DNA of 64,000 bases from Luzula sylvatica (Eukaryota; Streptophyta; Magnoliopsida; Poales; Juncaceae), in the NCBI GenBank assembly GCA_946800325.1, contig OX326961.1:1404655-1468654 (forward strand), in the 5' to 3' direction. The position numbers and the translations under genes were made by a program. The notes under the pieces were generated by a model, which worked only from the letters and a program-made list of their open reading frames with translations, had not been told where the DNA came from and ran no database searches. This document shows positions 10,381 to 21,449 of the stretch, in pieces. Each line of letters begins with the position of its first letter. The first letter of the stretch is position 1.

Positions 10381-10956
10381 GATTGGATAAATGATACCCG
10401 CATCTAAAAGCTTAATGACTTCCTTCTTCACTACCTCCATCATGGGAGGATTAAGTCTACGTTGAGGTTCTCGTGAAGGTTTTGATTCACCCTCGAGGAG
10501 GATTCTATGTGTGCAAGTGGATGGACTTATTCCCGGTATGTCGGAAAGAGTCCATCCAAAGGCTTTCTTATGCGTTTTAAGAACATTGACGAGTCGGGTT
10601 TCTTGGTCCATTGAGAGAGTAGAGGCAATAATGACGGGCAAAGTTTCATTCTCACCTAAAAAAACGTACTTCAAATTGCTCGGAAGTGGTTTTAACTCTA
10701 AGTCGGGTGCTTTTTCGATTGAAGGAGGCGTTCTATCTTTGGAGAGTTCGAGATCTTCTTTTAGATCACTTGAAAAAAAACACACATCTTCAAAATTATC
10801 AAATTCCGACATGTCTTCGAATAGTGGATCAATGTAATGTTTCTCGAAGAATGGATTCGCAAATTCTTCCACACACTCACCAATCACATCAAGTGAGTTA
10901 AGAGTTTCCTCTTCGGAATCCTTTTTTGTAGAAAAATTTTGATTTTTTTCTTTCAA
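10267..10956 (-). pseudogene. Ty3/gypsy polyprotein fragment (protease-RT linker and RT start)
   Basis: The minus frame reads LKPLPSNLKYVFLGEN, then CTHRILLEGESKPSREPQRR, LLDAGIIYPITDSKWVSPIH and VVPKKTGITIIENQEGEQVP. This is the stretch leading into the reverse transcriptase of plant Ty3/gypsy elements, including the N-terminal LDAGIIYPISDSKWVSPV motif. It stops just before the catalytic RT core (no YxDD), where the DNA becomes scrambled at about 10290. The upstream 100 residues are an acidic, low-similarity linker. There is no LTR, PBS or integrase next to it. It is a dead 0.7-kb fragment lodged between copia pieces. Confidence 0.85.
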
Positions 10957-11772
10957 AATTCACAGAGCAGGTAGTTTTAATTAAATAGGGTTTCTGAAAA
11001 GATTGTCAGAAACTAGTATTAATTTCTCAATTCTAGGATATCATTTCTCCCAGAATTGAAAGAGAAATGAGATTTGATTAACTTCTGTTGATAGATTGAT
11101 TGAAATACTACGTGTAAACACTTCTTGATGGAATTAAAAAGATCTATAAATACCCTTAAAAATTCAGAGAAAATAGGTACTTCAATTCTGAAAACAGTGA
11201 TTTAGGTTTTTAGTCAACTTCAGAAATTCATAACAATTCAATTACAAATCCAAATTTAGATCTGTAAAAAGGAATTTGAGTATTGGTGACAAATCTATAT
11301 TTACGTATTTTCACTTTAACTTAAAAAGATCTAGACAAATAAATAATGGATTCACAATGGTAGACAGTGATTAAGGCAGAATTAGGGTTTGAGAAGTTGG
11401 ACAATTCAAATTAAGTTAAAATTAAATCCAGACAAAATGGGAAAAAGGTTAATAAACTTAGATTAAGCCACAAATATCACAAAAGATCAATTCTTTACAA
11501 GAAATCACTAACAATTAACTAATTACAAACTTTAAAATAGAGAAATAACACCTAATTGAAGCTGGAGAAGGAGGATCTTGCCAAACCAGTGAGTCTCGAG
11601 GTAGCCCTTGTTCCAATACTGCTTGAGGAAGAGTAAGTCTTCGTCAATTTGGAGCCAATCACCTCAATTTCTCAGTTCACCCTTCTGAAAACCCTAAACT
11701 CGACTGGTAAAGGTGAAATCTTTGGTGAGGATGAAAGAAAGTGACTTGAAGACTGGAGAGGCTTAAGAAGGT
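10957..11772. other. Unassigned AT-rich segment between retroelements
   Basis: No LTR ends were found. On minus, about 11660-11552, an open stretch reads DWLQIDEDLLFLKQYWNKGY and continues with a W/F/G-containing tail. It looks protein-like but I could not assign it. The rest is noncoding by eye. Confidence 0.35.
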
Positions 11773-12788
11773 TGATGGGGAATATCCCCGGCCCCGGGCC
11801 CGCGCAGCGGATATGTAGGCCCGGTCCGGTTCCCCGATTCCCGAGATCACGCCACGACTTCGAGGGTACGATGCAAATAGAAGGTTAGATCCATACCAGT
11901 TCCAAATTGATGGAACACGAAGGGTTGATCGCTGCCTCCTATTCCTCCGGTCACGTTGGTGACAATCCGCGCGTCCCATACCACGCGTCTTTCACCGTTT
12001 GTTGACCGTCTTCTCACTCCTTGAGTCGATCACAATCCAAGAGCCACAATTGTCGCTCCTCTACTTGTATCCACCGTGAGTCGCAAGACGTCGGTCGCGG
12101 ATGCACCTGCCTAGACGATGCACCGGCGAACTTGCTCGATCTAATCGATTCTCTATTACTCGAGAAACTCCTTTCTCGATTTCTCTCTCTTCGCACCCTT
12201 TCACTCACTAAAGATCAAATCTGAATTTGCTCTTTTTCTTGTGTATATTGGGCAGAATAATCAATTGCTTAGAATGATTCAACTGATTTCCATTGCTTAG
12301 TGAAGATTAGAGAGAAAATCCTATTTATACCTAAATAGGATAAGGATTAGCCAAAAGGCATGTATATCCAATATACACCCTTTCACACAGAAAACTGTAT
12401 GAACCTGTTCAGTATTCTGTCCAGACGAAATTGATAAATTTCTCTGACAGAAAATCAACCAACACGAAAGTTGTAGATAATCTTATTATCTACACAACCC
12501 AATTTGTCCCATCCCAATTGGAGTTCGTATGCAAAAGTTATGACTGTTTTACTAACTGTATGTCATACTGTTGCACTCTTTCGGTATTTCACAGACACGA
12601 CACTTATACTTCGTTCATATGAAATATATTTCTATATGAAGGTTGTAGATAATCTCATTATCTATCTAACCCAATTTGAACCATTCTAATTGGATTTTAC
12701 CACTGAAAGTTATGGCCACGAATGTACGACTACATTCGTTTATCCTTGTGTACACTTTTACGGTTGATCCGAAACTGTATTTCTTTCA
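11773..12788 (-). mobile_element. Copia element 2, 3' LTR
   Basis: This 1016-bp LTR is homologous to 5076-6145. On minus it starts TGAAAG and ends CCCCATCA. A polypurine tract (GAGTGGGAGAC on minus, 12789-12799) lies immediately before its 5' end, which marks it as the 3' LTR. The palindromic TAGATAAT...ATTATCTA units are present near 12475 and 12645. Confidence 0.9.
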
Positions 12789-12799
12789 GTCTCCCACTC
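12789..12799 (-). other. Polypurine tract of copia element 2
   Basis: GAGTGGGAGAC on minus directly precedes the LTR. The same sequence sits before the LTRs ending at 53625 (53626-53636) and 55555 (55556-55566). It is the usual plus-strand priming site of plant copia elements. Confidence 0.85.
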
Positions 12800-13048
12800 A
12801 ATTTCAGATCTACCTAAAAGGTACTCATGCATATCCAATACGCACGATTTTAGAGAATATAGCTCGCGTATCAAATACCAAGCTATGCACATCCTATGTG
12901 CCGATTTTATGATCAAGCCCGACTTAGTACGACTCGTTGTGTGACCATGTAGGTTCGACTTAGTACGACTCGTTGTGTGCACATCCTATGTAGGTTCGAC
13001 TTAACGATTTTATGATCAAGCCCGATTTTATGATCAACCATGTCGACG
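12800..13048 (-). mobile_element. Shortened, locally rearranged 3' noncoding region of element 2
   Basis: Compared with 55567-56520 about 0.7 kb is missing. Small blocks are repeated out of order: CGACTTAGTACGACTCGTTG near 12920 and 12958, GATTTTATGATCAAGCCCGA near 12902 and 13007, and GATTTTATGATCAA a third time near 13024. The normal sequence resumes at CCATGTCGACGTCCACACAA. Confidence 0.75.
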
Positions 13049-16000
13049 TCCACACAAGTTCAAATCAAGGTTCATGTAACAATCATATTACACAACCCAG
13101 CACACAGTTTTCATATAAGGTGAATGCATATTAATTTAAGTAAACAAAATTTTAAAAGGGATGCATTCATATGGACTAAGTATTTGGGTGATACAACGTT
13201 TACCTATGGGTATCTCCATACCCATAACCTGCGAGGACTATCGTATTAGATAACTACACTCTACTCTCTTCTTCCTCCTCTAGGTATCTCCATACCCATA
13301 GTCATCGCATGACAGTCACGCGCGACTAGAGAGAGCGGTTTTGTAAACGGGTCCGCACGTTCCCGCTAGTGTTAATCATCATCAGGATTGGAACATTTCC
13401 AATACCTACGATCACATCTTTTCACAAAATTTCATGGATCAAATGAAATTTTCTGAGTATTGGCTAGAAGTGGTTGTGACCTCGGCATTTTTGGCTTGTA
13501 CTATTGCGTCTCACGCAATAAACAACCATAAATCCGATAACTCGTGACTACTAGAGTTTGGTCATGTATCCTTGATCCATACCACTTCCTTTTGCGATTA
13601 ATAACCGCAATATACTCGCCACCGTAAATAGAATCATAAACTATTGGTCTTGTGGAACCTTTCCACATAACCGTGTTTTCATTTAAGCAAAACATGTACA
13701 CACTTTGTGATCGAAAGTCGTGCTACATATTTGGACGTGCTTCATCTTTGGAAACTGTTGTTTGTTATAACTCTTTATAACCAACACGTCCTCCACACCA
13801 TTATAGATAATAAATCCTGAATTCTTTCGCAAAGTATTCAAGGATAAACTTCACCTCTATCAATACAAATCCCGATGGGTTTTAAATATACATAACCATT
13901 ATGTATATATTTGTATAACCATTATACAATCACAAAAGTTAGTCTCATGTAATCGAATTACATTCAAACTCATGTGATTCCCATGAATTTTATTGACGGT
14001 GAACTAGACGCTTTATTTGTATGACAGATAGCCACATACATATCATGACAGATATAATAGATCCTAACATCAAATGTAAGGCATCATATTATTACTTTTC
14101 GCGCTGCTTGATGTCTCACATCGAGCCGTTGAAAATATCTGCCATTCGACATTTCGATTTATCTCCTCCAAGGAATTTACATGTTGAAAACCATTTTCAA
14201 CAATATGTCGATATATGTGCTATAACATAGAATGAGGAACTTTTTAGATCTATCCTATAGATCTTCACGCTTAATTCATAAGCGGTCTCGTCTAAATCCT
14301 TTGTCGTTACAAGAAATATAACGCAGCTCCCACTAACCTTCATGTGTACACAAAGTTTCCATTCGTTTCGACAATTTTATAACAGTTTATAATTTTGTCA
14401 AAACGAATATTCCAATTCCGAGAAGCTTTCTCTAATCCATCATATGGATCGTTAAAGCGTGCATATCTTATCCCCGATTCTTATGAATCGACAAAACCGT
14501 AAGGTTGTGTCAAGTACACATCCTTTCATAAAATTTCTGTCAAGAAATTCGGTTTTGACATCCATTTGGCCACATCACATAGTCATAATACGCGACCATG
14601 GCAAGCAGAATTTCGAGAATGGGAAAGCATGGCAACAAGCGAAAACGTTTCTTCATAGTCCGACTATGAATTGCATGAAACTTTTCGCAAAAAGCCTCGC
14701 TTTACATATATGCGTATTCCTATCCATGTCGGTTCTTCATCTTGAAAAACCCACTCACATTTTACGGGTCTAACCTAGAAAGTAATGAAATCAAGTTCTA
14801 AACTTGATAATTCACATGGATCGAATCTCAGATTTCATGACACCATGTCATGTGGAATCAACTTTTCATAGCATCCTTGTAGGATATCGAATCATCATAT
14901 GATTTCAATCTATCATCATTAGCCACGATAAATCCGTATTTACCGGCTTATGATATAGCCTACTTGATCTACGAAAAATTCCTTTGTGTGTTCGACTTGC
15001 GTTCATCAACTCTTGATGAAGCCATGTCAACTTTCATCGGTACAATGTTCATTTTCAAATCACGAACTCTTTCGAGATTTATTCTACTCCCACTAGCCCT
15101 TATAGAGAGAAATGGCACCAAGTTCCAAACTTGTGCGCATCTAGTCCTCCTCCAAGAAGGCATCTCTTCGAGCCACGAAAATCTCATTTTCGTCGGGACG
15201 TTTTAACTAATACCCTTTAGTTTCCTTAAGGATAAACGAACAATTTCCAGATTTGGGATTGAGTTTAACCGAAACAAATTTCGAAATACACTCACGTCCT
15301 CAAATCTGTACAAGTTACAACTTCGGAACCATTCCGATCCATATCTCATATGGCGTCTTTTGTACCGATTAGAAGGTTTATGGTTCATATCTTATATGCA
15401 ACCATTCATTAGTGCCGCTGTCTCAAGGGCGTATCCCCAAAACATTTTTGGGAGATCTTATTGACTCATCATTTATCGAACCATGTCCAACATGCGTTCA
15501 TTTCCTCTTTTCGGACACATCTCAATGTTCCGAATAAAGGCAATCGTGAAACGATTCCACAATCATAAATGATCATTAATATTCATAACTCAAATATCGC
15601 CTCTTCGATCCTATCGAAAGGTTTAGCTCAAATACTCGCCTTCTCGATCCTATCGAAAAGCTTTGATTTTCTTGCTTAGTTGATTTCGTATTTCGTTTTT
15701 GAAACTCTTTGAATCTTTCAAAAGTCTCTGTTTCGGCACGCATTAAATAGATATTTTCATATCTACTTTAACCGTCCATAAACTTAACAAAATACCGATA
15801 GCCTCCTCTTGCCTCGGAACTTATCGGAACATCATATGTAAATATAATTTCCAATAATTCGCTGGATCTTTCTCCAATACTTTGGAGAATGATGCCATTT
15901 GTCGTTTTGCCTAATAAATAAGTATTGCATTAATCAATCAAATCTAATTCGAATGATTCTAGCATTCCATCACATGGAATCTAGATACGCGTATCTCGTT

Positions 16001-17536
16001 TATATGGCCAAGACGGCAATGCCAAAAGAAGCAATCAACTTCTAGGTTTAATCCTCCTCGGATTTCACCATTCTTTGAGTCACTAGTTTGGACAACTCCT
16101 TGTCCGAACTTTCCATTTTGGAAAACATTTTCCCAAAATACCCTTAGACATACATTTCTTTCGATCCCGCTTTTGAATTACAAGGACATCCACGCATCTA
16201 TATGCATTGGATTCCTCGGAAACTCTGAGCATCTCCAATTCAAATTTAAATCGCATCATATGCAATTTCGGGATCGACTTATCTATCGAATGCATATGAT
16301 ATTCGGTCACGAACATCAAATCTCGTACCATCAACACACGAGTGTTAATCAAAGACCCATAAGGCGTCTCAAAATTAACCTACTCTTTGAGCCGCATTGA
16401 GTCATTCAACGCGCTCTAGCTCTTGAAACTATTTCATGAGCGTTGTGTTTTACTTTCATATACACCCGAATTCTCAAAACAATTTTGAGAAATTTGCGTC
16501 TATACATGCCACCACAAGGTACGTAATATTGTTCGATTCCTTCTTAAGTTTATCGAACCCGGCTTTCTCTAAAGCCAAAGCCTCGAGCCCCGAATCTACC
16601 ATTTCCGTGTCCAACACGTTCCTTTAAGTCTAAGAACTATTCTTTGACTATCAAGGTTAATAACGGTAATTCCGACCCAAAAGCCATCTATCATATCGAT
16701 CTAATCGATATATTTGGTGTTGCTTGAAAACATAATTCTAAACGGATGATGAAGATTAATTCCTAACCGTGCGTACTTAATCTATATGCTTATATGATAA
16801 TTATATGATAGTGTTATTTTATCGAATCGATAACCCTCATACCGATACGGGACTCCAAGTCCATAACACTCAAGATCCATATATCACGATCCTCCCATAA
16901 GTTGCTTTGGCAGACGAATGGGATCTCGCTATTTAGGTAGGATTATATCCAATCGCATCCAATGCGACTCTTGAACCTTTATAGGATTTCGGTGATGAAT
17001 CGTATCCAATACAATCCCAGTTCCGTGTGTGCATCCTATCTATGCCCCGAACTTCCAATCAAGTCGGCTTTGGCCTCAACCCTTACTGGCTAGAACGGTT
17101 AAGTCACAACCATACTCATCGTATCGTTCAAATAAACTACTAATAAGTCGGCTTTGGCCTTAACCCTTATCAGTCCCTATTTAACGCTTGCCACCCCGTC
17201 GATGACTACAATAACCCATGTCGGCTTTGGCCTTAACCCATGTGAGACGTAGTACCGATCATAGTGGTTGTGAATATGGAAGGCATTTCCATGACTTAAA
17301 TATTATGAGGGATCATGCCATTGCACGTTTCTAAATCCGTGACATAATCCAATTATATCACTATCACAAGATTTTCATAAATGCATATGTATTTATTTGG
17401 GAGTCTAATTATTCTAAATAATTATCTAATTATATGCTAGTATGATTGATGCCGATCAAATCGATATAAAGAACTCAATATTCCAAGTTGTGTAGCCAAA
17501 GTTATCACGAAAACAAAATCAGCAACCAGAAACCAG
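13049..17536 (-). mobile_element. Copia element 2, internal region with dead RT/RNase H
   Basis: Read on minus, this is the degenerate polyprotein region. RNase H is recognisable at about 13701-13501 (YMFCLNENTVMWKGSTRP, then DSIYGGEYIAV), and an RT palm-proximal stretch at about 14560-14340 (ASRNWNIRFD-like, then a stop after NFVYT in the shifted frame). The YVDD catalytic box is missing at the expected place. Matching lesions occur in elements 3 and 4. Stem-loop relatives with the loop TCGGCTTTGGCCTTAACCC are at about 17049-17240. The region 15150-17400 is an inverted copy of 6600-8821, and 13060-14530 is an inverted copy of 18640-20140. Confidence 0.85.
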
Positions 17537-18048
17537 TCCGTTGTAACGCAACATAGTCCGTTACAACGGACCTCCAGTATTCTTGGCATTCCGTTACAAC
17601 GGAAGTCCAGTCCGTTACAACGCTATTTATTTCGGAGTTTGGCCAAATTTTGCCAGAAACATGTCCGTTACAACGCAACCTAGGTCCGTTACAACGCTAT
17701 TTTCTGCAAACTTTCGTCCAAATTTCCAGAGACCAGTCCGTTACAACGCAACATACAGTCCGTTACAACGGACAAACTGTGTAGAGCTCCGTTACAACGG
17801 ACCCAGTCCGTTACAACGGACTCCAATAGACACCCTAGGCATCCCCGCAACCTCGTATCAGATACAAGGTCCGTTACAACGGACTCCAAGTCCGTTACAA
17901 CGGAATATGCAGTTTTCACGGTCCTCCTCACACCCCCGCATCCTATACAGGGTCCGTTACAACGGACACCAAGTCCGTTATAACGGAATATGTGTTTTTT
18001 CGAAAAAATCTCAATTTTCTGTATCTGCTACAGTGTCCGTTGCGACGG
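17537..18048 (-). promoter_or_regulatory. Fifteen-copy paired palindrome array in the copia leader
   Basis: TCCGTTACAACGGA and close variants start at 17537, 17557, 17590, 17611, 17664, 17685, 17737, 17759, 17788, 17807, 17870, 17891, 17953, 17974 and 18036. Arms TCCGTT/AACGGA are mirror images around two bases; five copies end in CGC instead of CGGA. Sites form seven pairs starting 19-22 bp apart, plus a single. Distances between consecutive starts are 20, 33, 21, 53, 21, 52, 22, 29, 19, 63, 21, 62, 21 and 62 bp. AACGG is the known core of the mitosis-specific activator element bound by plant MYB3R proteins, and each full site has two opposed cores. Regulatory function is inferred. The array lies where the leader should be, and abuts a 5' LTR that lacks its distal part and PBS. 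Confidence 0.85.
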
Positions 18049-18639
18049 TTTCTCTCTTTTACACCTTTTCACGGTTTCTCTCTTTTACACCTTTTCACTC
18101 TCTAGAAATTTGTCTCACAATTTTCTGGATAATTCTGAATGAATTGCTTAGTTAAGATGAGAGAGAAAATCCTATTTATATACAATAGGATCAGGATTAG
18201 CCAAAAGGCATGTATATCCAATATACACCCTCTCACACAGAAAACTGCATGAACCTGGTCAGTATTCTGTCCAGACGAAATTGATAAATTTCTCTGACAG
18301 AAAATCAACCAACACGAAAGTTGTAGATAATCTCATTATCTACTCGACCCAATTTGGCCCAGCCCAATTGGAGTTCGTATACAAAAGTTATGACTGTTTT
18401 ACTAACTATATGTCATACTGTTGCACCCTTTCGGTATTTCACAGAAACGACACTTATACTTCGTTCATATGAAATATATTTCTACATGAAGGTTATAGAT
18501 AATCTAATTATCTATCTTACCCAATTTGAACCATTCAAATCGGATTTTCCTACTGAAAGATATGGCTACGAATGTACGACTACATTCGTTTATCCTTGTG
18601 TACACTTTTACCGTTGATCCTGAAACTGTATTTCCTTCA
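18045..18639 (-). mobile_element. Copia element 2, truncated 5' LTR
   Basis: This is homologous to the U3 half of the LTR (for example 53040-53625) and on minus starts TGAAGGAAATACAG at 18639. The distal GC-rich part (GGGCCCGCGC region) and the PBS are missing; the LTR runs straight into the leader array. A 26-bp ACGGTTTCTCTCTTTTACACC block is duplicated at the junction (18045-18095), which suggests a repair event there. Confidence 0.8.
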
Positions 18640-20338
18640 CGTGTACTTGACACAACCTTACGGTTTTGTCGATTCATAAGAATCGGAATAGGATATGCAT
18701 GCTTTAACGATCCATATGATGGATTAAAGAATGCTTCTCGGAATTGGAATATTCGTTTTGACGAAGTTATAAACAGTTATAACATTGTCGGAACGAATGG
18801 AAACTTTGTGTACACATGAAGGTTAGTGGGAGCTGCGTTATATTTCTTGTAACGACAAAGGATTTAGACAAGACCGCTTATGAATTAAGCGTGAAGATCT
18901 ATAGGATAGATCTAAGAAGTTTCTCGTTCTATGTTATAGCACATATATCGACATATTGTTGAAAATGGTTTTCAACATATTACTCATTGGCGGAGTTAAA
19001 TCGAAATGTCGAATGACAGAAATTTTCAACGGCTCGATGTGAGACATCAAGCAGCGCGAAAAGTAATAAAATGATGCCTTACATTTGATGTTAGGATCTA
19101 TTATAGCTGTCATGATATGTATGTGGCTATCTGTCATACAAATATAGAGCGTCTAATTCACCATCAATAAAATTCATGGGAATCACACGAGTTTGAATGT
19201 AATGCGATTACATGAGACTAACTCTTGTGAATGTATAATGGTTATACATATATATACATAATTGTTATGTGTATTTAAACCCATCGAGATTTGTATTGAT
19301 AGCGGTGAAGTTTATCCTTGAATACTTTGCGTAAGAATTCAGGATTTTATTTTATCTATAATGGTGTGGAAGACGTGTTGGTTATAAAGAATTATAACAA
19401 CAACAGTTTCCAAAGATTTAGCACGTCGAAATATGTAGCACGACTTTCGATCACAAAGTGTGCACATGTTTTGCTTAAATGAAAACACGGTTATGTGGAA
19501 AGGTTCCACAAGACCAATAGTTAGTGATTCTATTTACGGAGGCGAGTATATTGTGGTTATTAATCGCAAAAGGAAGTGGTATGGATCGAGGATACATGAT
19601 CAAACTCTAGTAGTCACGAGTTATCGGATTTATGGTTGTTTATTGCGTGAGACGCAATAGTACAAGTCACAAATGCCGAGGTCACAACCACTTCTAGCCA
19701 ATACTCAGAAAATTTTCATTTGATCCATGAAATTTTGTGAAAAGATGTGATCGGAGATATTGGAAATGTTCCAATATAGATGATGATTAACACTAGCGAG
19801 AACGTGCGGACCCGTTTACAAAACCGCTCTCTCTAGTCGCGCATGACTGTCATGCGATGACTATGGGTATGGAGATACCTAGAGGAGGAAGAAGAGAGTA
19901 GAGTGTAGTTATCTAAATACGATAGTCCTCGCAGGTTATGGGTATGGAGATACCCATAGGTAAACGTTGTATCACCCAAATACTTAGTCCATATGAATGC
20001 ATCCCTTTTAAAAATTTAATTTACTTAAATTAATATGCATTCACCTTATATGAAAACTGTGTGCGGGTTGTGTAATATGATTGTTACATGAACCCTGATT
20101 TGAACTTGTGTGGACGCCGGCATAATTGATGATTATGTGCAGCAAAACCGTCACATTTAAAGTGTCATTTCTAAATATCCCTAGTCGCGGATCAGTTTGC
20201 TTAAGAGAGAAGCATTTCTATAATCAGATAATAGACTGGACGTGTACACTAGTACGTTTGCCGAGGAGATGATTATGTTTTGCTAATCATGGGACAAGGT
20301 GCTTGTCGAATCGGGAACGTAGATATATTTTAATAAAT
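18640..20338 (+). mobile_element. Copia element 3, 3' internal fragment
   Basis: It begins inside the RT region (VLDTTLRFCRFIRIG, then ASRNWNIRFDEVINSY) and runs through RNase H (19460-19660: CLNENTVMWKGSTRPIV, then DSIYGGEYIVV) to the 3' noncoding region. It breaks at about 20338, after CGGGAACGTAGATATAT, before any PPT or LTR. The YVDD box is replaced (FLVTTKDLD). It may be the remainder of element 1, whose 5' half stops at 8821; the stretch between the two is missing. Confidence 0.8.
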
Positions 20339-20384
20339 TCAATTGTATATTCTGTTAAATTTAATCATACATTTTGGTAAATTC
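20339..20384. repeat. AT-rich target-site repeats (inverse of 4960-5075)
   Basis: Reverse complement of the CAAAATATACGATTAAATTT-type repeats left of element 1. It ends in GAATTC next to the LTR. It shows that DNA from the element 1 insertion site is now beside this oppositely oriented LTR. Confidence 0.7.
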
Positions 20385-21449
20385 TGAAGGGAATTATCCC
20401 ATCTCCGGGCCCGCGCATCGGATATGAAGGCCCGGTCCGGTTCCCAAAATCCAAGATCACGCTTCGATATCAAGGGTACGATGCAAAGTAGGATAGACGA
20501 TTACCAGCGTGAAATTGATCACGCACGACGGGTTGATCGCTCGCATCCTTCTCTTCCTTCGGTGTCACGTTGGTGACTAGCCCGTACGTCCCATACCGCA
20601 CGTCTCCCACCATCTTGACACGTTTCCGGTTATCTTCGCGCGTTCCATGACCGCACGCTTCCACAGCGCGTTACTCGATTACTTCTCCGGTTTGATCACA
20701 ACGAAGAGCCACATATGTCGCTCCTCTACCCGTATCCACCGTGAGTCGTAGCACCTCGGTCGCGGATGCATCTGCCTAGACGATGCACCGGCGAACTTGC
20801 ATGATTGCGTTTCGATTCTCTAAGACGGAGAAAACTCTTTTCTCCTTTCTCTTTCTCTCAATCTCTTCGCACTCTTTCATCATCTGATTAGAGTCTCATA
20901 ATTTTTGGATAAAATCCATTAATTATCTGCACTGAACTTCTGAGAGAGAGAGAGAAACATCATATATATACTCCATAGGATAAGGATGGGCCAAAAGGTA
21001 TGTATATCTTCTATACACATTTTCAAACAGAAAACTGCATACACCCTTTCAGTATTCTGTCAGAACGAAAATATCAAATCGTTCCAACCGACTTTGAACA
21101 TTTACGAAAGTTGTAGATAATCTTATTATCTTTCCAACCCAATTGGATCCAGCCCAATTGGAGTTCGGACCCGAAAGTTACGCCTGTTTTACTGACTGTA
21201 TGTCAAACCGTCGCACCCTTTCGGTATTCCATTAGAACGACACTGATACGTCGCTCAAATGGAAACTCTTACAACATGAAAGTTCTAGATAATCTCATTA
21301 TCTAACTAACCCAATTTGAATCATTCCAATCGGAGTTACCTACTGAAAGTTATACCAGTTTTACTAATCTGTTTAGTATGCCCACGAACGCGTACGTTCG
21401 TTTGTCCTACGTACCATTTTAGCGTTGATCCAAAACTGTATTTCCTTCA
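20385..21449 (-). mobile_element. Copia LTR, inverted, inside an LRR gene
   Basis: This 1065-bp LTR starts TGAAGG (21449, minus) and ends CCTTCA (20385). It is very close in sequence to LTR 5076-6145, for example in the GGGCCCGCGC section and the shared TGAAGGGAATTATCCC terminus. Upstream on minus is the cut receptor-like gene; downstream are the AT repeats of the other insertion site. No PBS or PPT flanks it. It therefore looks like a recombinant or solo LTR. Confidence 0.88.

Noticed and set aside
17537..18048. CRISPR-like array
   Set aside because: Repeats are only 13-14 bp, palindromic, unevenly spaced and inside a plant retrotransposon; spacers are not of uniform length and there are no cas genes.
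17583..18155. A 190-residue plus-strand open frame with repeated RYNG / SVTT-type residues
   Set aside because: The repeats are translations of the TCCGTTACAACGGA array in different frames, and the element's sense strand here is minus. No protein family features.
20385..21449. This LTR as the ordinary 3' LTR of element 1
   Set aside because: It is in the opposite orientation and is preceded by a host gene, with no internal sequence or PPT.
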